Part shown: positions 1 to 8,023 of the stretch, piece by piece
How the letters are laid out: every line of letters begins with the position of its first letter
How positions within the stretch are numbered: the first letter of the stretch is position 1
Made by a program: the position numbers and the translations under genes
Source: Perkinsus olseni
Lineage: Eukaryota > Perkinsozoa > Perkinsida > Perkinsidae
Direction of reading: 5' to 3'
Assembly (NCBI GenBank): GCA_013115135.1
Contig: JABANP010000764.1
Coordinates: forward strand, 1 to 18,462
Length of the DNA stretch: 18,462 bases
The notes under the pieces: generated by a model
What the model saw: only the letters and a program-made list of their open reading frames with translations
The model's database searches: none
Told to the model about the DNA's origin: nothing

Positions 1-365
1 CCTTTGTGGAAGGGTAGCTCTCGCCGAGTTTCTTTTTCGGGGGTGTTCCTTTTTCAGTTGACTCCGTTGTTAGCCTTCTCGGTTCATTTCCCTTCCCCCG
101 CGTCGCTTCTTTCAAGTCTCGAGTTCTTCGTGAAGACACAGAGGGCAGCGGCGGACGGTCCTCTTAGTGACCCCGCGGAAGGCGGGTGGCCCTTCGACGC
201 ATTCGGGCCTCGTTCGTCTCTGCTTCCTTCATGGACCTCATCATCAGTTCGGGCCGCGGGCCTTCTTCTCTTCATGGTGCGGCCATGCGGAGCGCTGGGA
301 CTGTGGGTCTCTTGGCTTGTTGTCAGCTGTGCTTTCCTGCCAGTTTGCATTGCCCGTCCATCAGA

Positions 366-1355
366 ATGCCTAAGAAATCTGCTGCCAAGGCACCCGTTAC
401 TAGTTCGCCACCGGTTTCTGGCACTTCCCAGGCGGCAACAGCTGCCGCCGCGGATTCCGGCGGTCTCCAACCCGGCCAGAGTGGTTCTGGCGGCTCCTCT
501 CCTTCCGGTGCTCCATCCGGGCCTCTTCCCGGTGCTCCTCCGGTCGCGGCCGCCTCGGCCAGTCCTGTCGCGGCGGCCACTGAATCCTCTCCGGCAGCCG
601 CTACGGCCGCTCGCCCTTCTCCTCGGGTTGTCGCCGCGGAGCAGGAGGCTCAGTCTGCAGCTGCACCTTCCCCTCCGCAAAGTATGCTCGAGCAGCACTT
701 CATGGATCTAGGGGCCGACGCCGACGACGCAGTTGCTCCGGCGCAGCCCGCCGATGGATCACCAGCCGTTGTTCTCGAAGCCGGCGCCGATATCTCTGCC
801 GACTCGCCTCCCCCCACCTCTCCATCTCCCGAAGGGGATCTCAACGCCAACATTCTGAAGGCCCTAGGGAAAGCCCTCACGTCGGCGGCTTCTCAGGTGA
901 AGTCAGCTCGGCCTGCCGACGTCGATCCTCTGTGGAAGCGTCTCCGCAGTATCGACTTCTCCGACGCTGATCCATCTCTGCTTCCCCAGAACATCCTGTC
1001 CGAGATCGATTACGACAGCAGCAAACTTCTGGAAGAAGAAATCTGGAAGTTCCACCCCGACTCCACCGGCGAATTAGAGAAGGGAATGATCGGTTTTGTC
1101 CGCTGTCTGTGGGTTCGGTTCTTTAACGCTATCATTGCTGGAGTCAGCGCCGGCGATGCCTGGAGCCATGTCGGGCACTGCTTGGCCGCGGCCTCTTTCA
1201 AGTGCCCTCTCTCCGGTCAGCTCGGGGGCAGTATGGCGGCAGAGCGCTATGATCTTCAAGTTAGGAAAGAGGTTTCTCAATCCATGAAGAACGCTGGCTG
1301 TTCACTGAGGTCGGCCTGTCGCGCCTTTTCATCCTTCGACTCCTCTAAGGCTTAG
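366..1355 (+). CDS. gag-like retroelement ORF, first part (up to in-frame TAG)
   Basis: This is a 329-residue ORF from the ATG at 366, which opens M-P-K-K-S-A-A-K; an in-frame ATG at 231 would add 45 residues. The first half is Ala/Pro/Ser/Gly-rich and disordered. A more structured, Trp/Phe-containing half follows from about nt 880 (L-W-K-R-L-R-S-I-D-F, later W-V-R-F-F-N-A-I-I-A-G). GC content and C/G-ending codons are clearly higher than in the rest of the window. Ala/Pro-rich N-terminus, helical core and the Gly-rich, basic downstream part fit a retroelement gag or nucleocapsid protein, but I recognise no diagnostic motif and see no reverse transcriptase, integrase or LTR. The frame ends at TAG 1353-1355 and then stays open to 1694. 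It could also be a host protein with a disordered N-terminus. Confidence 0.5.
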   Translation: MPKKSAAKAPVTSSPPVSGTSQAATAAAADSGGLQPGQSGSGGSSPSGAPSGPLPGAPPVAAASASPVAAATESSPAAATAARPSPRVVAAEQEAQSAAAPSPPQSMLEQHFMDLGADADDAVAPAQPADGSPAVVLEAGADISADSPPPTSPSPEGDLNANILKALGKALTSAASQVKSARPADVDPLWKRLRSIDFSDADPSLLPQNILSEIDYDSSKLLEEEIWKFHPDSTGELEKGMIGFVRCLWVRFFNAIIAGVSAGDAWSHVGHCLAAASFKCPLSGQLGGSMAAERYDLQVRKEVSQSMKNAGCSLRSACRAFSSFDSSKA

Positions 1356-1694
1356 AGCTTCGAGTCTAAGCTCATTTTGATCCTTGGTTCCCTGGGCGGT
1401 CGTAAGGGCTCCGCCAACTCCGGCTACAGACAGGGTGGCAACTCGTCCGGTGGTTCCAACTGGTATGGGGGTTATTCCGGCTCGTCCGGTGGTTCCAATT
1501 GGTACGGCGGTAATTCCGGCTCGTCCGGTGGTTCCAACTGGTACGGCGGTAACTCCGGCGGGTCAAGAACCTCCAAGCGGCGCCGCGACAAGGATGATCA
1601 GGATGAGACCTGGAAGAAAGTCGCCGGGAAGTGGGTGAAGGTGTCGGACAAGGATGACAAGGCCGATAAGAGGCAGAAGAAAGATGTAGCCTGA
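1356..1694 (+). CDS. Gly-rich/basic continuation of the gag-like ORF after the TAG
   Basis: This is the same reading frame as the upstream ORF, open for 112 codons after the single TAG and ending at TGA 1692-1694. It has no ATG near its start, so it is made only by readthrough, from a spliced message, or not at all. Residues near nt 1440-1560 form three tandem copies of a Ser-Gly-Gly-Ser-Asn-Trp-Tyr-Gly-Gly unit. A very basic tail (K-R-R-R-D-K-D-D, K-R-Q-K-K-D) follows, as in RNA-binding or nuclear-targeted tails. The nearly identical repeat codons suggest recent expansion. With the upstream part the product would be about 442 residues. A nonsense mutation in a dying element is as likely as programmed readthrough. 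Confidence 0.4.
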   Translation, partial: SFESKLILILGSLGGRKGSANSGYRQGGNSSGGSNWYGGYSGSSGGSNWYGGNSGSSGGSNWYGGNSGGSRTSKRRRDKDDQDETWKKVAGKWVKVSDKDDKADKRQKKDVA

Positions 1695-1826
1695 TAGCCT
1701 TGCCGTTGGATTGGCTCTTTCACCTAGGGCGCATCCTGATAGCTTTGCGATGGATTGGCCTAGATCCTGATATCCTAGAAGTCGTTTGTCTCGTTTCTCT
1801 TGTAAGTAGCCTGATAGCCTCGAGAT
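1687..1826 (+). repeat. short direct repeats downstream of the gag-like ORF
   Basis: The motif ccTGATAGCcTtG...TTGGATTGGC occurs at about 1689-1716 and 1733-1760. A partial copy (TCCTGATATCCTAG) lies at 1764-1777 and another (AGCCTGATAGCCTCGAGATTGA) at about 1805-1826. The first copy overlaps the stop codon of the ORF. Possible remnants of a tandem repeat in the 3' untranslated region of the element; function unknown. Confidence 0.5.
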
Positions 1827-1866
1827 TGATTTCCTCTATCATATCTCAACTGCTTTGCGTTGTTAG

Positions 1867-2067
1867 TTAACCGACGTCTCGACCGCGAGGGTCCGGCATA
1901 TCGTCCCATCCCCTAAGCCGACACATCCCGAGTCCGGCAGGGTGGACGCCAGTCTTTCCGAAGACCAGAAGCATTGCATAGCCCTGGCAGATTACCTGGT
2001 GGCTAAGGAGCACAGTGAGAAAATCGAAGGAAGACCCGTAATCCTTCTTCCTCTTCCCCAACGCTAG
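1867..2067 (+). CDS. open coding-like stretch, unidentified
   Basis: A 66-codon plus-strand frame is open between TAG 1864-1866 and TAG 2065-2067, without an ATG at its start. Its second half has a natural-looking composition (S-E-D-Q-K-H-C-I-A-L-A-D-Y-L-V-A-K-E-H). It lies directly behind the gag-like ORF in a different frame, so it may be a further exon or a decayed piece of the same element. No domain is recognised. An ORF on the opposite strand over the same bases looks like a shadow. Confidence 0.25.
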   Translation, partial: LTDVSTARVRHIVPSPKPTHPESGRVDASLSEDQKHCIALADYLVAKEHSEKIEGRPVILLPLPQR

Positions 2068-2556
2068 CGCAAGGGCATCCTACTTTCTAACCTTCTTTCT
2101 AATTTTTACGCAGGAAATTTTCCAATGGAAATGGAAACTTTCCATTCCGCAAGTCGCATGACGTGCATGGGCGAGTAGAGAATGAAACACCAGTAACACT
2201 CCGAACTCGATTCCTGGCTGGGCATTTAGTCTGTTTTAGTTTGATTTTCAAAGGGCGCCCATGCTATGCGATAGACAGTCGTAGTACTAGTCGTTTTTAC
2301 TCAAAACCCACTGGTTGGCGCAAATTTCCCATGACCGGCGATTGGTGTAAAACGTGCAGAAATTGCCACTCACGACGAGAAAAGCGAGAGAAATAAAGCG
2401 AGGAGCAGCATACGCGGAGCACTCTTACTAGCGGAAGGTAGCGGAAATCGCGATATTTTGACTAGGACTTTTCACAACGCCGGTGAAACTCCAATGACAG
2501 AAAGTTAAAAATTTCTATTACTCAAGCGAATCATCAGACACAACAATAATCTTACA
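2068..2556. other. non-coding stretch with palindromes
   Basis: I see no convincing gene here. It contains a double palindrome at 2119-2145 and, at about 2480-2497, a GGTGAAACTCC end that resembles the terminal inverted repeat of the foldback element at 17043-17257. A/T-rich runs with TGTAAAAC-like and GCGGAAAT-like words recur, as in other intergenic parts of this window. Confidence 0.4.
2119..2145. repeat. two overlapping short palindromes (TTTCCA/TGGAAA)
   Basis: TTTCCA-A-TGGAAA (2119-2131) and ATGGAAA-C-TTTCCAT (2131-2145) are both perfect and share one base. Similar nested TTCCA/TGGAA palindromes occur at 16594-16617, so the motif may belong to a dispersed repeat. Confidence 0.6.
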
Positions 2557-2793
2557 CTACAACCAGCAGTCTCCGGTCTCACAACAGCCCAAGCCGCCCT
2601 TATTATTACTGGATCGACTCTGCAGGTACCACTGTACGCAGACCAGCCCGGCGTTCGGCAGATCATCACAAACATCGAGATAGGTTACCACGGGAGTATC
2701 CACGAAGCACAGCATACCGCCCTTCCTTTCCTGATCGTTCGGCTCTTTTTCTGGTGGCTCACATTGGTATGATGGCGGTGTAGAAGAGGCCAT
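2557..2793 (-). CDS. small hypothetical protein, divergent from EMG1
   Basis: This is a 78-residue ORF starting at ATG 2793 (context ACCGTTATGG) and ending in TAG at 2557-2559. The N-terminus is polar (M-A-S-S-T-P-P-S-Y-Q) and a Glu/Lys-rich segment follows. The C-terminal half is richer in Val/Leu/Cys and ends with a Cys cluster (G-C-C-E-T-G-D-C-W-L). I recognise no family. Its amino-acid usage looks protein-like, and it sits head to head with EMG1 with only 137 bp between start codons, which fits a shared promoter region. It could be a complete small gene, the first exon of a longer one, or a chance ORF. Confidence 0.35.
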   Translation of the reverse strand: MASSTPPSYQCEPPEKEPNDQERKGGMLCFVDTPVVTYLDVCDDLPNAGLVCVQWYLQSRSSNNKGGLGCCETGDCWL

Positions 2794-2930
2794 AACGGTT
2801 AGACTAAACGAGCCACTTTTCCTCGGCGATTATGATGTTGGGTCAATATATCCGATTTTGTAACGGTTTTACCTGCGTGTAAACAGTCAAATTGAGTTCG
2901 CGTCCCGTGGTGGTTCAGCATTCCCTATTA
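2794..2930. promoter_or_regulatory. divergent intergenic region with putative trans-splice acceptor for EMG1
   Basis: These 137 bp separate the minus-strand ORF and the EMG1 start codon and must hold the 5' signals of EMG1. TGGTTCAG at 2911-2918 is a good 3' splice acceptor 12 nt before ATG 2931. In organisms with spliced-leader trans-splicing this is where the leader would be joined, giving a very short 5' untranslated region. No TATA box is evident. The role is inferred. Confidence 0.4.
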
Positions 2931-5712
2931 ATGTCGGCTGTGAAGCGTGCCCGTACTGAGGAGCGGTCCAGCAGTCGGAGTGATACTCTAGTTGGCCATA
3001 CTGTGGACGAAGCGAAGGCTCTCATACCCCGCACGCCTGAGGAGAAAACTACTGGACAGAGGCTCGTTGTGGTAGTACGGATGGAAAAAATCGAGGAGGG
3101 TTTGCTTCTCACAAAGTTACGTAATATGTCGTATCGGTAGTTGTCAAAACTGTTAGCGTATGGAGAGCTATTGAACTATACGAAATTTGTATTAGTTTAC
3201 GGTCATGGAAATTACATAAACGGTTGGTGTATCATCCTGCATTATTCGCCTCGTTCGCCCTTTTACGGTAGGAAAAAATTCAAGACATAAGACTGTAGGT
3301 TTCCGATACCAATTTCGTTCCAAAATATCCGCTCTACTAGTCGCCAAAAGTTGTGCAACTTCGATACGTGTATGGAGAGAGCACGACAAATATGCTGAAA
3401 ATGGCAAACCCCGGTGGCTTTCCTTTCGGCCATGAAATCCTTATCACTGTGAAAGGCCCCCCCCTTAACGCCTTTTAACCATGTAAAATTGCCGTGCTTG
3501 TCGCGTTATTTCCTATTGATTGCTTGTATAGTCGTCATGCAAAGGGGTAGTAGAGATATTGCAGAGCAATCGTCTCTCCATCGGGAAGGTTGTGGTTCAA
3601 TTTTACCCGCTGCTTTTACCAATTATAGCGACCACCACTCCCATCGATTACACCAGAATTTCCCAAATAATTTCGAAAAAATCGCGCAAGTTTCCAAAAA
3701 AAAGAAAAAAACATTTCCCCTCTCTCGCGAGGTCATGGTGTCTTAGCTCGACCCATGCGCGCTGTAAAAAATGCCCTTCCGTGCATAACACCAGCGGAGC
3801 GAAGGCTGATACCGAGATTCTGACGAGCCCTTCGTTGTCTGCTAGGTACTCGAAAAAGCTGCTTTAGAGGTTGTCCAAGTGAAGGGGAAGTATGAGCTGT
3901 TAAACAGCGATGATCATAAGAATATCTTGGCGAAGTCGGGGAAGGACATATCGTCATATCGGCCGGACATCACTCATCAGTGTTTGATGATGTTATTGGA
4001 TAGCCCTTTGAATAAGGCTGGCAAGTTACTCATATACGTGCACACTATGAATAATGTAATACTGAAGGAGGTGAGAGGTTGGTTCATGTGCGGAATTAGC
4101 CTAGTCGTCGAGCAGCAGGGTTGAGACCGAGAGGTCGCGGGTTCTATTCCCGCAATGTATTGCTAAGATATGCCGCTAGAATGCCTCGAGCTCTCTGGGC
4201 GGATTTCTAAACTGATATGAGATATGTTTTCATGCGAGTTTCGGAAATTTCGAGAGAATGGCCTGTCTCATTCTGCTGTGTATTATTCGATGCTTGCGTT
4301 GCTTGAATGCAGTTTGTTCCGTTGCAGAGGTCTGTTGAATAGCCAGCAACACAAGCGGCCGCAATTTAGGTCCTTATCGAGGTCAGCCCTGCCTTGAGGA
4401 TGCCCCGAACCTTCAAAAGATTCTCTGGTTTGATCGTCGAGCTCCTCAACAAAAACAAGATACGCGCAGCCAACAGTAATATCTGGAATCTTCGCTGTGC
4501 GCGGCTTACGCTTGGGTATCTTTGTTCAGGTAGTGAGATTCTCATGAAGGTCATCGCCAACCCCGTCCAGAAGTATCTTCCGGCGGGCGGGATTAAGTGT
4601 GGCTTGTCAGTAGATGGTCGCCTCCTCACATGTAATTCTCCGTGCCTGCCAGCTTTGGGAATCTTAGGTCGCTGCAGGTCCTCAATGGCTGAAGTCGCAC
4701 GACGAGACTAAAGATTCCAAGGGACGTTGTCTTATCGATACTGTGCCTGTTACTGTAGTCGTTGGTGCTGTTGCTCATGGAGAGCCTTGCTCGGTAATCG
4801 AGGGGCTGGCTGCATCACCGGTGGTTTGTGTTTGCCGTTGGAATTGATAGTGGAATCTGATAGAATTGTTCGTACCGTATAATTTTTGTAACGTATTAAC
4901 GATGATGAATGTGGTCGTAGAAGATAGTGGTTGTGTCTATCTGAAAACTAATGAAAATGGCATTTTCGGAAAGTTGTCTTTCACAGCGGGGCTGTTTACG
5001 GTGGTTTGTGTTCGCCCTTGGAACTGATAATGATGAGACTGTTTGTACCGTATTAGATGATGAAAGCGGTGATATACGAAAGGTGTGGTAGCGATTGTAT
5101 CTCGATACCCGAAAACGAATAGGAATGCCATGATCGAAATATTGTCGGTCACAGCGGAGTTGTTCTGCAGTTGTCTTGTGTGCGAGGGGTACCCTGTGCG
5201 CACTAGACAAGCTTAGTGGGATCGTGCGCTGTACACAGAACCGTTATACGGAACGTCAAAATTCGGTTCATGCTTTATTTTTGAAACGTGTTGAAGATGA
5301 GATTCTTATTGTCTTCTCGCCGTCTTAGATGTCTTATTTGATTTAGTGGTTCATTCACAACGAAATTGTTCTAAAGTTTTCTTGAGTGTGTTGGGTATCA
5401 TGTGGGCGCTGGGGAAGTCTTATGATACTGTACAGTCGAATCGAATCGCATAATTGAGTTCCCAATGTATTGTGCCACTGAACTGTCTGAGCGCGCGTTT
5501 TCGGGAAGCTGATAGGTCGGAGTGTGGCGACCCCAAGTTAGTTCTGCGATCACTTTTTGCAACTCGCGTCATCACCATCGTTCATTCAGGAGCCCCGGTT
5601 CGGTGCTGACTACGTCGAGGAGACGATCGCCATCTCGAATCACGGTCTGAGTGCTGCCATCTGTTGTGCTAAGCTAACCTGTGCTTTGGAAGATCGTTGG
5701 GGCGTCATCTAA
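2931..5712 (+). CDS. EMG1: EMG1/NEP1 rRNA pseudouridine N1-methyltransferase, six exons
   Basis: Exons: 2931-3071, 3846-4055, 4370-4475, 4530-4609, 4668-4793, 5590-5712 (786 nt, 261 residues). EMG1/NEP1 is a SPOUT-fold nucleolar enzyme that N1-methylates a pseudouridine of 18S rRNA and is needed for small-subunit assembly. Seen here: R-L-V-V-V-L-E across the first junction; Y-E-L-L-N at 63-67; R-P-D-I-T-H-Q at 86-92; L-L-D-S-P-L-N-K-A-G at 97-106; P-R-T-F-K-R-F-S-G at 129-137; the SAM-site strand V-V-V-G-A-V-A-H-G at 209-217; the knot segment I-S-N-H-G-L-S-A-A at 236-244; and the family's W-G-V-I end. Every junction keeps the frame, and most joined segments match the family's spacing; residues 180-205 are longer than in human. 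All introns are GTA...AG. Exon 2 could instead end at the stronger donor 4071 (GAG|GTGAGA) with acceptor 4381. The gene looks intact. Confidence 0.93.
3072..3845 (+). other. EMG1 intron 1 (774 nt)
   Basis: It starts GTAGTA and ends TTGTCTGCTAG, phase 0. Several short ORFs inside it (between about 3190 and 3867) are interrupted, low in complexity and not convincing. An A-rich run lies near 3700. I see no gene inside. Confidence 0.8.
4056..4369 (+). other. EMG1 intron 2 (314 nt) carrying a tRNA-like sequence
   Basis: It starts GTAATA and ends GCAATTTAG, phase 0. It contains the tRNA-like unit at 4096-4153. The boundary was chosen because it restores N-V-L-I-E-V-S-P, the length found in the family. 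Confidence 0.75.
4096..4153 (+). repeat. tRNA-like / SINE-like unit in EMG1 intron 2
   Basis: It has an A-box-like TTAGCCTAGTCGTCG at 4096-4110, an AGGTC variable-loop-like stretch at 4132-4136, and a T-arm at 4137-4153 with a perfect 5-bp stem (GCGGG/CCCGC) around a 7-nt loop TTCTATT. The acceptor stem does not pair and the anticodon stem is poor, so it is not a functional tRNA. Related B-box blocks lie at 7071-7080 and 10759-10772. Best explained as a tRNA-derived SINE head or tRNA relic. Confidence 0.5.
4819..5165 (+). repeat. diverged tandem duplication inside EMG1 intron 5
   Basis: Two adjacent copies of about 165-180 bp lie at about 4819-4998 and 4999-5165. Both start CGGTGGTTTGTGTT-GCC-TTGGAA-TGATA, share a central TACCGTAT block, and end with TTGTC..TCACAGCGG.G.TGTT. 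Indels separate them. They lie inside the 796-nt intron 4794-5589 (GTAATC...ATTCAG). Confidence 0.65.
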
Positions 5713-6438
5713 GGCAGCAACGTAAACTACGTTTTACTCCGCACTTCCACACGGGCAACTTGTTGAATTGGTAATGGCTGGCGTGTTTGTCGTGAGGCAA
5801 AACGCCTGTGAAGAAGGGGAAAGGGAAAAGAGATAAAAAGATATCATACGCAGTACAAAGCCAAAGACGGAACCTATGAAAGAGCTTTTTACTCAGACTA
5901 CTCTGCACGCATAAACATAGGCGAAGCGGATGATAGCACACGCGTCCAACTATGACGCGGATGACGAATACATTGATAGCTGGATATGTGCGTCTCCCGA
6001 GGGTGGTATCCGAGGTTGCTCCTCTGGCTGGATACGGATAGGAAAGATTCGTTGAGTCAAAATATCGTGGATCAATTAACTGCCTCCTCGGTATCCGTAA
6101 GAATATCCTCCAGTTTGAGACGCGTTAGACCATTAAGTTATAGCATTCAACCCGCTTCAAGCACTACCAGAGACGTACTATCACAGATTGCGCTTAGTGT
6201 TGACTAACAACTAGTTTCTATTATTTCACCGCCTACTATTCCCAAAGTGCATATTCTCCTCGCTTTTTGAATGCATAGTAATCCTTACCCTTGCCTACTC
6301 ACTATGAACCAGCCCTTATTATTATGCGGCAAATGTAGCGTAGTACACCGCGCGATGAAGCTGATTATAATAATACAATAGCGACATTAGGCGGGCGTAC
6401 GCGAGTGATGAGGAATAGGATTCAATTCCTCGTCCGGA
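5713..6438. other. region between EMG1 and the EEP-like fragment, no supported gene
   Basis: This holds the 3' end of EMG1 and A/T-rich sequence with stops in all frames. ORFs of 73-78 codons at 5705-5941 (minus) and 5986-6207 (plus) look random: Ser/Leu-rich and without domain signs. No strong terminator or poly(A) signal stands out. Confidence 0.5.
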
Positions 6439-6760
6439 TCAATTCACCATTCGACTCGACGAAATGCTTCTCGGAAAAATAGGAGAGCTGTCTCGCCCAT
6501 TGACTACCGGTATCAACCACGTATTGAACGTCATGATGCTGATCGCATCCGTCTCAGCTGTATCTTCAGTGGAAGCTAGCAAGCCGTGGACTTCGGAGTA
6601 TCTTTTGAGTTCGGCATTTGACAAAATATCGATTTCTAGCATTTCGAATGGCGTCACTTCTCTGCGTCAAATGCGGCATTTTGATTCGTCTCAGGTTCGG
6701 GCGAGATTCCCAGGGGTTTTTGGACTTCGGCATCCCAGAAAGCTAATCGTGTTGTGAGGG
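6439..6760 (-). pseudogene. EEP-family (sphingomyelinase/endonuclease-like) fragment, truncated
   Basis: A minus-strand frame from about 6666 to the TGA at 6439-6441 contains I-S-I-M-T-F-N-T-W-L-I-P-V. This resembles the first strand of the endonuclease/exonuclease/phosphatase fold, with its metal-binding Asn, especially in neutral-sphingomyelinase-like members. About 45 polar residues precede it. Upstream, 6667-6755 is open in a neighbouring frame (F-W-D-A-E-V-Q-K) and joins only through a one-base shift. A GTAGTC donor right after the L-I-P codons would allow splicing, but I find none of the later EEP motifs (Q-E, D-x-N, D-H) before EMG1. Either a decayed copy or one exon of a gene I cannot assemble. 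Confidence 0.35.
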
Positions 6761-6919
6761 CATATCGAGGCAGCAAGCACAGGCATACGATCTGGATGTA
6801 GTGGAGGGCTCTTAGCTGAATGATTGGTGGAAAAGTATGTAATGAAGATTTCGCCTGCGAAATGAAAGAACACTTGCGAAAAACATATTTCACATGTTAC
6901 GCGAAATTTACTTTTGCCA

Positions 6920-6955
6920 GGTGAAAAGCGTAAAACACATGGGGTGTTCTTCACC
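6920..6955. repeat. short foldback (GGTGAA...ACAC/GTGT...TTCACC)
   Basis: GGTGAA at 6920-6925 pairs with TTCACC at 6950-6955, and ACAC pairs with GTGT around a small loop. The surrounding 6860-7000 is full of GCGTAAAAC and GTGAAA words that also appear in the foldback elements at 15807-15896 and 17043-17257. Confidence 0.5.
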
Positions 6956-7023
6956 CACTGTAAAACACGGAGGAAATTCGCGTAAAACGTGTCTCTCGCG
7001 GAATATCCACGTCTTGTCGGTGT

Positions 7024-7105
7024 AGTTAGCTGGTACGTTAGTGTGGTGGGCTCTCTATCCGAAGGTCCATGGATCGATCCTCTCCTAAACTCTCTTCCTT
7101 TTCAG
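7024..7105 (+). repeat. tRNA-like / SINE-like unit followed by a pyrimidine tract
   Basis: GTTAGCTGG (A-box-like) is followed by GGGCTCTCTATCCGAAGGTC and a B-box-like GGATCGATCC at 7071-7080, then a pyrimidine-rich tail ending TTCCTTTTCAG. The block from GGGCT onward aligns with the unit near 10741-10790, which also ends in CTTTCATTTCAG. The T-stem pairs poorly, so it is not a working tRNA. Confidence 0.4.
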
Positions 7106-7418
7106 GTGAGGAGTCCGCTGGACTGGTCGTTGCACATGGCTGTGTGATGGGTTGTACTGCAGAGTACCTCCGGAGGCCCCGACGTGAAATGCCAGTAGTC
7201 TAACGGACTCCGCGCCTGAATGAGGTGACCTTCGGGCGGAATGTGGGTGTACAACAGCAGTGGCGTCCTGGGGGTCGTATTGCTGTTGTGAATCTTATTT
7301 CTCGTGTTGTTCGCTTTTTACGGTGGTTTCGCGACGAAAAGCTGTTTTTCGCGGAAATGTTTAATTTGATGTTCGCGAAATGGCTTTCATGTTATTATTG
7401 ACACCAGTTGGTTTTTGA

Positions 7419-7619
7419 AGTTTGGCGGAAGAGAGACGTTTTCGATGGACGGTAGGAATACTCAACGATGCATCGCTATTGTCTGCTGCGCAGGTCAGCC
7501 AGCGCTTCAAAGAAGTATGGACGGGTGAACAGTCTGCTGTAGCCAGCCTGATCAATACCCTCTTCTGCGGACGCCTTTTGCTCGAGGCTGCAGCTCGTCA
7601 GACTCGTGCGAAACCGTAA
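7419..7619 (+). CDS. coding-like open frame, unidentified
   Basis: An open plus-strand frame of about 66 codons with no ATG at its start ends in TAA 7617-7619. Its composition is helical and protein-like (A-Q-V-S-Q-R-F-K-E-V-W, L-I-N-T-L-F-C-G-R-L-L-L-E-A-A). It may be an internal exon or a relic. No domain is recognised. A same-frame stretch at 7740-7934 follows after several stops. Confidence 0.2.
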   Translation, partial: SLAEERRFRWTVGILNDASLLSAAQVSQRFKEVWTGEQSAVASLINTLFCGRLLLEAAARQTRAKP

Positions 7620-7739
7620 TAAAGTGGTCGCTGGCCTTCGTGTCGATTTCGTCGAGATGGCGTGCAGTCGAACTAGCCTGTATCTTATTAGTCACCCTAG
7701 ACTGTTTCCAATGTGTGAAGGTGTGAATGCGGAAAATCC

Positions 7740-7934
7740 GTGAATTCGGTATGCGGTAATCATCTTCTCCTTTTGATGAAAGTGCTCCTGCGCGGCTCTC
7801 AGCAGCGCGAGTGGCTCCCCGGTGTTAACTTTAATGGTTTCTCATCGGCTTTTTGCGCACAAATGCAGAACACGGTACCAGAAATCGGTGATGAGTTTCT
7901 GGCTTGTGTTGTTGGACTGCTCCGAGTACTCTAG
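7740..7934 (+). CDS. coding-like open frame, unidentified
   Basis: A plus-strand frame of 64 codons ends in TAG at 7932-7934. It has Leu-rich stretches (N-H-L-L-L-L-M-K-V-L-L-R-G) and a plausible globular C-terminus (D-E-F-L-A-C-V-V-G-L-L-R-V-L). It shares the frame of 7419-7619 across about 120 nt containing stops, which could be an intron. No homology is recognised. Confidence 0.2.
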   Translation: MNSVCGNHLLLLMKVLLRGSQQREWLPGVNFNGFSSAFCAQMQNTVPEIGDEFLACVVGLLRVL

Positions 7935-8001
7935 CCAGTATAATTAGGTGTGATTCTGTATGTTAAGATCCTAATTGGGAAACGCAAAAGCCAACTAAGG
8001 T

Positions 8002-8023
8002 CTTGAGCCAAGATGGCTACGGA
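8002..8023 (-). other. spliced-leader sequence relic (dinoflagellate/Perkinsus SL)
   Basis: Read on the minus strand from 8023 to 8002, this matches all 22 positions of the dinoflagellate spliced leader DCCGTAGCCATYTTGGCTCAAG with D=T and Y=C. The bases after CAAG are ACC, not a GT splice donor, so this is not a normal SL RNA gene. It looks like a leader fixed in the genome when a trans-spliced mRNA was copied back, or an SL pseudogene. What follows (7990-8001, minus strand) is CTTAG-TTGGCTTTTG-like and may be a second, decayed leader. I see no clear gene body behind it. Confidence 0.85.

Noticed and set aside
84..698. 204-codon minus-strand ORF over the gag-like gene
   Set aside because: It is a GC-driven shadow: Arg/Gly-rich, antisense to the better plus-strand frame. 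The 235-codon frame 4-711 is also a shadow after position 366.
3823..3866. Hammerhead ribozyme core (CTGACGAG ... CGAAA)
   Set aside because: The bases between do not form stem II, and the stretch spans the EMG1 intron 1/exon 2 border.
4096..4153. A functional intronic tRNA gene
   Set aside because: The acceptor stem does not pair and the anticodon stem is broken; only the T-arm and boxes remain.
4896..5210. Minus-strand ORFs of 88-104 codons
   Set aside because: They lie in EMG1 intron 5 over the tandem duplication and have no domain signs.
8002..8023. A functional SL RNA gene
   Set aside because: No GT donor follows the leader and I see no Sm-like site or tandem copies; a relic explains it better.
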